Positions 16,836 through 25,300 of a stretch of 64,000 nt of DNA are shown in pieces. This DNA is from Planctomycetota bacterium. GTDB lineage: Bacteria > Planctomycetota > Phycisphaerae > WQYP01. The position numbers and the translations under genes were made by a program. The notes below the pieces were generated by a model. The model was not told the origin of the DNA. It searched no databases and worked only from the letters and a program-made list of their open reading frames with translations. The first letter of the stretch is position 1. Every line of letters starts with the position of its first letter. The stretch covers positions 1 through 64,000 of the forward strand of contig JAKAEB010000002.1 of NCBI GenBank assembly GCA_021818445.1. The letters are read 5' to 3'.

Positions 16836-18794
16836 TCATTGTGCCGAAGCCATTTTAATTTCCCACGCCAGTGTGCACAAAGCGAGTTCCGCCTTGTACT
16901 TTTCATAGTCGGCATTGCCTTGGGCAAGTTGCTTGTGATCCCGTGCGATTTCCGGTTTTGCCAGTGCGGCGGCCGCTTCTCCCACATGGCGCTCCAACCG
17001 GGCGATTTCCTCCTCCAGTTGGCTTACCGTCATCTGTCGGTAAGCATGGGGGATTTTGGCCCCCAAGTCAGGTGTTACCTTTTTGGCGGCGGGGGCGGGT
17101 TTGGGTGTCACAGCGGCGGCGCGGGCGTCGGCCTTGCGATGTTTTTCAGCAATGGCATGCATGCGTGCCTGCATGGAGGCGAGGTAATCGGTGCAACTCT
17201 CCTCTACCAGGCGCCATCCGGGACCTGCCGGGTCCCATGGTTCAATCGCCAGAATCATATCGCAGGTGGAATCCAGGAAACATCGATCGTGCGATACTAT
17301 TAAAAGCGTGCCATCGTAAGTCTGCAACGCATCCTCCACCACTTCGCACGTCATCAGATCAAGATGGTTGGTCGGTTCGTCCATTAAGATAACATTGGAT
17401 GGGTTAAGCAGCATTTTAGCCATGCAAACGCGGGCCTTCTCACCGCCGGACAGACCGGCAATGGGCTTATCGACCACATCGCCGGAGAATAAAAAAAGCG
17501 CCGCCAGATCATAAATCTGCTGACGATTGGCGGTGATGCGTGTGGCCTGAAGTTCCTGATAGATGGTACGGGCGGTATCTAAATCCTGCTGCTCCTGCCG
17601 ATAGTATTGAATGGATACACCATGCCCCCAATTCACGCTGCCATGATTGGGTGCGGTCAGAGAGGCGAGTATGTTCAGCAGTGTGGACTTTCCGCATCCG
17701 TTGGGGCCGACAATCCCGACCCGCCGCCCACGCGGAAGTTCAAATTCCATATTATTAAACAGGGGCGCATCGCCAAAGCCATGGGAAAGACCTTTAACCT
17801 TAAGCACCTCCCGTCCGCTGGGTTTTTCAACTTTGAGGTTCAGAACCATTTCATCACCCGGGCCGACCGGTCGTGAAATTGCGTCTTCGGACTTGTAACG
17901 TTCCAGGCGAGTTTTGCGACCGCGGGCCTGGCGCGATCTTTGCCCGGCCTGAAACCTTCTAATATATTCTTCCTGCTTTTCAATAAATTTAGCCTGCTGC
18001 TGCCATTGCCGCTCCTGCGTCAGCCGTCGCAATTCTCTTTGCTCCACATAGGCCGAGTAGGCACCGTTGTAAATCTCCAGCTTGCCACCCGACATATCCC
18101 ATATCTGCGTGGCAACCCGGTCAAGAAAATAGCGATCATGACTGACAATAAGCATGGCCGATTCTGAAAATTCCAGCAGTTTTTCTTCCAGCCAACTGAG
18201 CATATTCATATCGAGGTGGTTGGTAGGCTCATCGAGAATAATCAAATCTGCCGCCTCAAGCAGCATGCGTGCCAGTTGGACGCGCGATTTCTGTCCGCCG
18301 GACAACTGCCCCACCGGCGTACCCAAGTCGGATGGACGGAAGCCGAGTTCCTCAATGACAGCATCCACTTTGCGATCAATTTCCCAGCCGCCAACATGCT
18401 CAAATAAATGCTGAAGATGGTCGAAGCGCTTCATGGCGGCATCATGTTCAGCACCGGGCGGCAGAGACGAAAGACTTTCCGCCACCGTTTGCATTTCAGC
18501 CTCAATCTGGTGGACATGATCCAGTGCGGCCTTTATTTGCTCAGAGAGAGTCTGTGACGGGTCGAGCCGTGGCTGCTGCGACACATAGCTTATAACGGTA
18601 CCCCGCTGCGGGTTGACCTGCCCGCCGTCAGCTTCCACTTCACCGGCAATGATTTTAAGCAGCGTAGTCTTTCCGCAACCGTTGGGGCCTACGACTCCAA
18701 TTCGGTCTCCCGCTTCCACCGATGCCGATACATCATGGAGGACACTCTGAGCGCCAAAGGCTTTTTTTAAGTTGCGAATGGTAAGTATCGACAA
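16836..18794 (-). CDS. ABC-F family ATPase (Uup/EttA-like ribosome-associated)
   Basis: ABC-F proteins act in the cytoplasm on ribosomes, not in membranes. The 652-residue protein has two ABC domains without transmembrane segments. Domain 1 has GPNGCGKTTL, LSGGQKSRVQLARML and LIILDEPTNHLDM. Domain 2 has GPNGCGKSTL, LSGGEKARVCMAKML and VILMDEPTNHLDL. The linker between them (around residues 245-320) is highly charged and matches the P-site tRNA-interaction motif region. A further charged, Ala/Lys/Pro-rich C-terminal segment (about 545-650) looks like the coiled coil found in Uup. It is transcribed alone, convergent with the MFS gene. Confidence 0.9.
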   Translation of the reverse strand: MSILTIRNLKKAFGAQSVLHDVSASVEAGDRIGVVGPNGCGKTTLLKIIAGEVEADGGQVNPQRGTVISYVSQQPRLDPSQTLSEQIKAALDHVHQIEAEMQTVAESLSSLPPGAEHDAAMKRFDHLQHLFEHVGGWEIDRKVDAVIEELGFRPSDLGTPVGQLSGGQKSRVQLARMLLEAADLIILDEPTNHLDMNMLSWLEEKLLEFSESAMLIVSHDRYFLDRVATQIWDMSGGKLEIYNGAYSAYVEQRELRRLTQERQWQQQAKFIEKQEEYIRRFQAGQRSRQARGRKTRLERYKSEDAISRPVGPGDEMVLNLKVEKPSGREVLKVKGLSHGFGDAPLFNNMEFELPRGRRVGIVGPNGCGKSTLLNILASLTAPNHGSVNWGHGVSIQYYRQEQQDLDTARTIYQELQATRITANRQQIYDLAALFLFSGDVVDKPIAGLSGGEKARVCMAKMLLNPSNVILMDEPTNHLDLMTCEVVEDALQTYDGTLLIVSHDRCFLDSTCDMILAIEPWDPAGPGWRLVEESCTDYLASMQARMHAIAEKHRKADARAAAVTPKPAPAAKKVTPDLGAKIPHAYRQMTVSQLEEEIARLERHVGEAAAALAKPEIARDHKQLAQGNADYEKYKAELALCTLAWEIKMASAQ

Positions 18795-18929
18795 AGAATT
18801 CTACTCCAACGTAAACGGGTAACCCTACGCACCGTGCGGCGAGAAACCCAATCCGCCAAGATTATCGCGGGAGCGACTATTCGTCATCCCCTGTTCCATA
18901 TACCAAAGTCGGTTAGAATGTTGGTGTAC

Positions 18930-19016
18930 GGAGGCGTGGCAGAGCGGTTGAATGCGCCGGTTTTGAAAACCGGTGACGGGGTAACTCGTCCGGGGGTTCG
19001 AATCCCTCCGCCTCCG
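18930..19016 (+). tRNA. tRNA-Ser (anticodon UGA)
   Basis: The acceptor stem GGAGGCG/CGCCTCC closes an 87-base class II cloverleaf. The anticodon stem CCGGT/ACCGG encloses TTTGAAA, giving anticodon TGA (reads UCN). A long variable arm (GACGGGGTAACTCGTC) and T-loop GGTTCGAATCC are present. CCA is not encoded. A TAGAAT at 18914-18919 is well placed as its -10 box. The Nudix gene begins 18 bases downstream. Confidence 0.95.
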
Positions 19017-19033
19017 CTGTCGGCGGAGAAATT

Positions 19034-19546
19034 GTGTCTGCACTACCTTATCGCATCGCAACCTTGGTTTACATCTTTGACAATCAGGGACGAACCTATC
19101 TTTTAGAACGTAAGCGATCACCGAATTTGGGGTTGCTTTCGCCGATAGGCGGCAAATTGGAGCAGGCTCAAGGGGAATCTCCTTATCAGTGTGCCGCCCG
19201 CGAGTTGCGTGAAGAGGCCGACATAAGCGTGCCAGTTGAAGCGCTGCGACTTATGGGCTTGGTAGCCGAGCGCAGTTTTGAAGGCACAGGCCATTGGCTG
19301 ATGTTTTGCTTTGAACTTTTATCCCCCCTGCTGCCGGTGGAACGCGATATGCCAGAAGGCTCCATGCGGTGGATTGAAGTTGCGTCGCTCGATGGGTGCA
19401 ACATTCCGAAGACCGATCGTGAAGTGATCTGGCCGATGGTGAAAACCCATAGTCAACGTCTGGGCAATTCGACGGCGGAAGTCTTCAGCGTGTTTATTGA
19501 TTGCACGCACGGTAATGATCTGCATGTAAACATTGAGCGGACATAG
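19034..19546 (+). CDS. Nudix hydrolase
   Basis: Nudix enzymes hydrolyse nucleoside diphosphates linked to another group. The 170-residue protein has the core PIGGKLEQAQGESPYQCAAR followed by ELREEADI, ending in the metal-binding REXXEE pattern. The box is not canonical: two residues are inserted between the first glycine and the first glutamate, and the usual final glycine is Asp. The frame starts at GTG 19034, 18 bases after tRNA-Ser, and may be read from the tRNA promoter. Similarity to 8-oxo-dGTP diphosphatases (short N-terminal strand ATLVYIFDNQGRTYLLERKR) suggests nucleotide-pool cleaning, but substrate is uncertain. Confidence 0.8.
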   Translation: MSALPYRIATLVYIFDNQGRTYLLERKRSPNLGLLSPIGGKLEQAQGESPYQCAARELREEADISVPVEALRLMGLVAERSFEGTGHWLMFCFELLSPLLPVERDMPEGSMRWIEVASLDGCNIPKTDREVIWPMVKTHSQRLGNSTAEVFSVFIDCTHGNDLHVNIERT

Positions 19547-19634
19547 CGTGGCACGGCTTCGTTCGCCGGGAACAGCATCTGTCCGCATGCAGTATCTGTA
19601 TTGTGGCCGCTCCGCAATCGCTTAGGAATTCGGT

Positions 19635-21155
19635 TCAGATTTTCAAAATCGCGGGATCCACTCGCGCCTTTATCGTGCGCCAATTTACACCAAGCCGCTT
19701 GGCAGCGGCCTGATAGCTGCCGGTGCGGGAATAGGCCAGCGTGGTATAAAAGCTCAGCAATTGATGCTCGCTTAATTCCACCGTCGCGATTCGGCCGAGC
19801 CATTCATCCATCTGCCCCGCACCACCTCTTGCCGGAGGATCGTAATGACGGCGCAGCAGAATGTTTCGGATGCATTGCTCCAGTTCGCGAAAGTTACCGG
19901 GCCAGGCATAGCCGGGATGTTCCATAATCCATGTTCGCACATCATCGTTCAAACGGCAGCGCATGTCGGTATCTTCAATCAAACCGGTGGTGATAAAGTT
20001 GATCAGGTTATCAATATCCTCCGGCGATTCAGAGAGTTGTTGTCGAAGCGAGGGTGTCGTAATGACATCCGAACAAAGCCTGAAGTAAAAATCCTCCCGA
20101 AATTTTCCATCCCGCATCAGGGCAGGCAGGTCGCGGTTGGTGGCGGCTATAATTTTGCCCTCAAAACGACGTGGTACGGTCTCGCCCACGCGTTCAAAGC
20201 TCCGGTATTGCAGGACGCGCAGCAACTTAACTTGAATCTGCGGGTCGGCATCGCCGATTTCATCCAAAAACAACGCCCCGTAGGGCGAACACGATTCCAG
20301 CCGCCCGATACGATCCTTCACCGCACCGGTAAAGGCCCCCTGCACGTGGCCAAAGAGTTCTGATTCAATCAGGCTTGGCGACAGGGCCGAAAGAACGGTG
20401 GTTGAGAAAAGTTTATCAACGGAATCCTTAAAGCCGCACGCTTTGGCGTCAAAGGGAATGTACTGTGCCCGGGCTACCGCCTGAGCGACGCGCTCCTTTC
20501 CCGCACCGGATGGGCCTAAAATAAGCGTCGCGATATCCCCCATCCTGCGATAAAGCTGCTGATGGTAGCAGCGCATGTCGTGGGTAAAAATGGATTCCCA
20601 TACGGCCGCCCGCAAACGCATCATGCACGGCGACAAACCGACAATCGATCGATATATACCCTGAAATGCCCGCGAAACCTGATAGCAACAGGCAAAAAGA
20701 TGTTCTGGCGTGTACTGACAGACTAATTTCCGGCCGGAAAATACCAACCGATGCCCAAACCCCGCCAGAAACCGGGCGTAAATATCGCGTACCGATGGTG
20801 CCGGGCCAGCCGCCATCAGCAGCCGAAAAAAATCACCCTCGATCGAATAATACAAATCAAATACGACCGCATCCTGATAAAGATTCCATTCATCGGCTGT
20901 AAGCTCGCCGCGACTGCGAATATATCGATTCCATTGCTCCACCTGACCGGCAATTTTATGGCGAAGGCGCACCTCGTTGGGACGCTCGCGCCCTTGGGCG
21001 GCGGCAAAATTCCACGCCTCATCAGACGCCACATATTGCGACCCTAACACTGCCCGCTCCGCCTCGGCCCGGCCGGGCATAAACGGGTTAATAAATGTCA
21101 GATGAGAAATCGCCTCAGCCAACCGTCTCTCCGCTGGCGTGAACATACTGGGCAT
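19635..21155 (-). CDS. Sigma-54-dependent transcriptional activator (bEBP)
   Basis: A 506-residue enhancer-binding protein that uses ATP to open sigma-54 promoters. Its N-terminal 190 residues (FINPFMPGRAEAERAVLG at the start) are not a receiver, GAF or PAS domain, and resemble the uncharacterised N-terminus of planctomycete bEBPs. The AAA+ domain has Walker A GPSGAGKERVAQ near 213, the sigma-54 contact loop GAFTGA near 270, LFLDEIGDA as Walker B and AATNRDL. A Fis-type HTH (YQAAAKRLGVNWRTIKARV) ends the protein. A GAGGTGG site supports the ATG at 21155. It is divergent from the hydrolase/LplT-Aas genes, which carry a sigma-54-like promoter, so they are its most likely targets. Confidence 0.92.
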   Translation of the reverse strand: MPSMFTPAERRLAEAISHLTFINPFMPGRAEAERAVLGSQYVASDEAWNFAAAQGRERPNEVRLRHKIAGQVEQWNRYIRSRGELTADEWNLYQDAVVFDLYYSIEGDFFRLLMAAGPAPSVRDIYARFLAGFGHRLVFSGRKLVCQYTPEHLFACCYQVSRAFQGIYRSIVGLSPCMMRLRAAVWESIFTHDMRCYHQQLYRRMGDIATLILGPSGAGKERVAQAVARAQYIPFDAKACGFKDSVDKLFSTTVLSALSPSLIESELFGHVQGAFTGAVKDRIGRLESCSPYGALFLDEIGDADPQIQVKLLRVLQYRSFERVGETVPRRFEGKIIAATNRDLPALMRDGKFREDFYFRLCSDVITTPSLRQQLSESPEDIDNLINFITTGLIEDTDMRCRLNDDVRTWIMEHPGYAWPGNFRELEQCIRNILLRRHYDPPARGGAGQMDEWLGRIATVELSEHQLLSFYTTLAYSRTGSYQAAAKRLGVNWRTIKARVDPAILKI

Positions 21156-21192
21156 GATACCACCTCGTCTACAAAGCCTACATTTTGTGTAT

Positions 21193-21220
21193 ATGATATG
21201 TGCGTTATTTGTATACGCAA
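21193..21220 (-). promoter_or_regulatory. Candidate sigma-70 promoter of the sigma-54 activator gene
   Basis: On the minus strand TTGCGT (21220-21215) and TATCAT (21198-21193) are 16 bases apart. The site lies 38 bases upstream of the activator ATG at 21155. Confidence 0.4.
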
Positions 21221-21272
21221 TGGCATTTCATAAAATTGATCGGTAACGGATGATCTAATACAAATCCTTTTA

Positions 21273-21288
21273 TTGTAACTAGTTACAA
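21273..21288. promoter_or_regulatory. Perfect 16-bp palindrome, candidate activator binding site
   Basis: TTGTAACTAGTTACAA is a perfect dyad in the divergent intergenic region, 15 bases upstream of the sigma-54-like promoter and 52 bases upstream of the activator's own -35 box. Enhancer sites for bEBPs are usually dyads of this size, although typically farther upstream. It could serve both genes. Confidence 0.5.
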
Positions 21289-21302
21289 CGCTTATTGTGG
21301 GC

Positions 21303-21319
21303 TTGGCATGGTAATTGTT
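21303..21319 (+). promoter_or_regulatory. Candidate sigma-54 (-24/-12) promoter
   Basis: TTGGCATGGTAATTGTT matches the sigma-54 consensus: TGGCA at -24, the exact 10-base spacing between the two dinucleotides, and TTG at -12. The invariant GC of the -12 element is GT here. It lies 55-71 bases upstream of the hydrolase ATG at 21374 and next to the gene for a sigma-54 activator, which raises its credibility. Confidence 0.55.
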
Positions 21320-21373
21320 CATCCCTGTGAGTCGGTTGGTCGGTTGACCAGCCAGTCTTGCTGAGGTTTTTTG

Positions 21374-22318
21374 ATGAAGGTTATGATCCGCTTACCGCAA
21401 TGCCGCCCTACTGCCCGCTCCACCTCGCTCCAATTAAACGCGAGCACTGATACCTGCAATTGCACCCGGCAATCGCAGGCCGGTATTATCGTCCGACCGC
21501 GCCCGATCCTGAGTCGCATCGGGCGAGCCATTAATCAGCACATCGATTTTGCCACCGCCGTCGCCGGGCGCCTGATCGGACGTGATCCATTTCAGCGGCT
21601 GGAAAATTCTGTTTGCCCTCGCGATTTGATGTGCGGCCTCACCATTATTCTGCCCGGCATTGAGGCCATCGGCCCCTACCCTGAAGAGATACGCGCCGGT
21701 CTGCGCGATGGTCAGGTGCCGGGCGCAATTGAGATATTTCGTTGGGGCCTGCCATTTCCCGAGGGGTTCTTCCGCAACCTGATGGATACGCGCCGCCATC
21801 GCGAGCAGGCCGCTTTGCTGGCAAAAATTATTTTGGCCCATCAAAATCAATACCCGCAATCGACCATTCATCTGGTTGCCAACAGCGGCGGTGCCGGACC
21901 GGCCCTGATGGCCATCGAATTGCTGCCGTTAAACCGCCCCATTGCCGGGATCGTTATCCTCGCGGGTGCGGCGTGGTGCGGCTACAACCTGCAACCAGTG
22001 TTGGCCCGCTGCACCAAAGGGGTGCTCAATGCATGGTCCCGCCGCGATGCGCTCATGCTGAATATGGGAACGCGCATTTTTGGCACCGCCGACCGACAAT
22101 TTGCTCCATCCTGCGGATACTGCGGGTTTACCATGAACCATGACAAAATTCAGCAGGTAGAATGGACGCCCGCTTATGGGCCGCAATGCGGCTGGTGGGG
22201 TACGCATGGTACGTCAACGAGCCGCCAGTTTATCAGCCGTCACATCGCCGCGTGGATCATCGCACCGGCCAACACAAATTCCGGACAATCCACAGGCATT
22301 TATGAGAGAACCATATGA
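21374..22318 (+). CDS. Alpha/beta-hydrolase-like protein
   Basis: The 314-residue protein is not a confident match to a named family. A central strand-turn-helix HLVANSGGAGPALMAIELL resembles a nucleophile elbow with Ser171. It is preceded by GLTIILPGIEAIGP, as expected for the first core strand, and followed by IAGIVILAGAAW as the next strand. A late cysteine-rich stretch (CGYCGFTMNHD, then CGWWGTHG) includes His residues that could complete a triad. There is no signal peptide. The ATG at 21374 is preferred to the TTG one codon earlier. It overlaps the LplT-Aas fusion by 4 bases, suggesting a lipid substrate such as a phospholipid or lysophospholipid. Confidence 0.55.
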   Translation: MKVMIRLPQCRPTARSTSLQLNASTDTCNCTRQSQAGIIVRPRPILSRIGRAINQHIDFATAVAGRLIGRDPFQRLENSVCPRDLMCGLTIILPGIEAIGPYPEEIRAGLRDGQVPGAIEIFRWGLPFPEGFFRNLMDTRRHREQAALLAKIILAHQNQYPQSTIHLVANSGGAGPALMAIELLPLNRPIAGIVILAGAAWCGYNLQPVLARCTKGVLNAWSRRDALMLNMGTRIFGTADRQFAPSCGYCGFTMNHDKIQQVEWTPAYGPQCGWWGTHGTSTSRQFISRHIAAWIIAPANTNSGQSTGIYERTI

Positions 22319-25300
22319 CGAAAACTACATCCCCCCAGCCAGATACGTTGCAATCCGGCAATGCCGACGCGCCATCATTAGCAGCGCAGATACGCCAGGG
22401 TCGCACGCTTTTTCTTGCCATGGCGGCAGCGTATACGCTTGGCAATTTTAATGATAATTTTATGAAGCAGGCGGTAAGTCTGCTGGCGCTCGCCCATCAC
22501 CGCGCGGATCTGCAGGGATGGGTCGCCACCTTGTTTACCATTCCCTTCCTCATTTTCACCTCGGCTGCAGGATGGATGGCAGACCGCTTTCCGCGCCGGC
22601 GGATTATTATCATTTCCAAATTTATGGAGCTGGCATTTTTAAGCCTTGCCGCCATTGGCGTGCTGACGCTTAACTGGCCGCTGCTTATTGCGGTCATCTT
22701 CCTGATGGCGATTCAAGCGACCATTTTTGGTCCGGCCCTGACGGGTTCGATACCTGATGTTTATCCGGAAAGTTTTGTGGTGCACGCCAACGCCCGGCTC
22801 AAAGCCGCCACGACCGGTGCCATCCTGGTAGGTGTGATTGCCGCCGGTCTGTCTCTCAATTGTTCCGGTACATGGAATGGCATTTCGATCGGCCGGCTGA
22901 TCGTTTCCATTGTCATGGTGACGATGGCGCTGATTGGCGTTATTGTCAGTTTTGGCGTGCCAAGCCGCCCGGCGGGCAACCCACATGCCAAGTTTCCATG
23001 GGGCGGACCGCTGAATTCAATCCGCGATCTCTGGTCGATGCGTCAGGACAAACTGCTGATTACGGCCATCCTTGGTGATGCGTACTTCTGGTTTCTGGCG
23101 GCATTGCAGGTACTGTTTATCAACAAGATGGGCCTGCGCGAATTTCACCTTAATTTTGCAACCACCAGTTATCTTGCCTTGGCAGAACTTCTCGGTGTTG
23201 TGGCGGGGGCACTGGTCGCTGGCAAGCTGATAGCGCGCGACAGCGGGCTATGGATCGCACCTCCGGCTACTGCTGTCCTTGGTGTGTGTATGTGTCTTAC
23301 CGGGGCGGCTGCCATGTTGACGGGCTGGGAAAGACTGGTGTGTGTACTCGTCATGCTGGCTCTCTGCGGCGTGGCGGGTGGCATGATGATGGTTCCGCTG
23401 GAGAGTTTCTTCCAGACCCGGCCATCGCCAGAGCGTCGCGGTCGTGTGATCGCCGCGGCGTGGTTCGCGGGGTTTGTGGGCATTTTGATTGGCAGTATGG
23501 CGTATATACCGTTGGAAACGGCCCTTGAACCGACGACCATCTTCATGCTGCTGGGATTTCTTACCGTTTTAGTCGCAGTTATTATGGCACCCATGTTGAA
23601 AGGCACCCGGCCCGGCCGGTCCAATTGGCTGGCACACTTAATTTGTCTGCTGGCACGACGCGCTGCTTCTATCCGATACCGGGTGAAAGTTGAAGGACTC
23701 GATTCGGTAGCGTCACGCGGCAAAACGGGTATTCTGTTTTTAGCCAATCATCCGGCACTTATCGACCCGGTTATTGTGACCGCTCATCTGCATAAGCGTT
23801 TTAATGTGCGTCCCTTGGCACTCGAAACGCAGATAAATAAGCCGATCATCAAACAACTCGCGCGCATTCTGGGGGTATTGCCAATAGCCGAGGTATCGCG
23901 TGCCGATCGATCGGCGGCTTTGAGAGCTGAGCAGTCGATAAAGACGTGCATTGAAGCGTTGCAGCGCGGTGAAAATATATTGCTGTATCCAGCGGGCCGG
24001 CTGATGCGGTCAAAGGCCGACAAATTGGGTTCAGTCAGCGGTGCGCATCAGATTATTTCAGCGTTGCCCAATATCCGCGTCGTTCTTCTACGGACCAGCG
24101 GTTTATGGGGGAGCAGCTTTGGTTGGGCAGGAGGTAAACCACCAAGGCTTGAGACCGGCCTGATAGAGCATCTACCATCACTGCTGGCCAGCGGGCTGTG
24201 CTTTGCACCAAAACGCGAGGTCGCGTTAACGTTCAGCGAACCAACGGATCTGCCCCGATCGGCTGACCGATCTACACTGAACAGTTACCTCGACCGATAC
24301 TACACGGCGGAGGCTCCGGACGCCATTTACGTCCCCTACAGCCGATGGGAATCTGGCGGTGTACGTGCCATGCCCGAACCACATTTTCGCGCCGCGACTA
24401 TCGAGGATTCTCAAATTCCAGCAGCCACCAGGCAGATCATCTTTAACTACCTTCAGGCCGAAACGGGAATTGACCGCATCGAACCCCGTCAGCAACTCGC
24501 CGCGGATCTGGGCATGGATAGTTTGGCGGTGACCGATATGATCTTTTTCATCGAGAAAGAATTCGCCGTCAGCGTACCGAGCGTGGAGGCCCTGCAATCG
24601 GTGGCGGACGTTTTGCAGGCAGCTTGCGGGCGTCTGGCCAGCGAGGCCTTTGATGTGCGCATTCCTCCACCGCCAGCGGGATGGATGACGGCCTCGGGTA
24701 ACCGAGTGTCGGTGCCTGCTGGCAGCACTATTCAGGAGGTGTTCGTCAATCAGGCGATGCTCCATCCAAAACGCATCGCTGCCGCTGACCTGCAGCGGGG
24801 TGTCAAAACTTATCGGGATTTAATAACTGCCGTCTTCGCGATGCGCACGCCCATTGCCGCACTCGACGGGCAGTATGTTGGGATATTGCTCCCCGCTTCG
24901 GTGGCGACCGACACCGTCTTTCTCGCCTGCCTGTTCGCGGGAAAAATTCCGGTGATGATTAACTGGACCGTCGGCGAACGCAACATTCGTCATGCCATGG
25001 ATCTGCTGGGTGTCAAACACATTTTTACGGCGCAGGCCCTGCTGAATAAACTCGCAAGTCAGGGGACGGACTTGTCCAAGCTCCAGTCGGCCTTTATTCC
25101 GCTTGAAGAGTTCAGCCGAACACTGGGCCGATTGCCCAAACTCTCGGCGGCTATCAGGGCCCGATTTACTCCCCGCCATTTACTCAAGACGTTGAGGCAA
25201 CAAGACCGGTTGCCCGACGGCAATTCTCCGGCGGTGGTGCTATTTACCAGTGGGTCTGAGTCATTGCCCAAGGCCGTCCCACTGAGCCACACCAATTTAC

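Noticed and set aside
16433-16987. Leftward 184-residue frame over the MFS and ABC-F gene ends
   Set aside because: Gln/His/Arg-rich shadow of the MFS coding strand; no start signal and no family pattern.
18834-19106. Rightward 90-residue frame across tRNA-Ser
   Set aside because: Most of it is the tRNA itself translated; it overlaps the Nudix gene in another frame.
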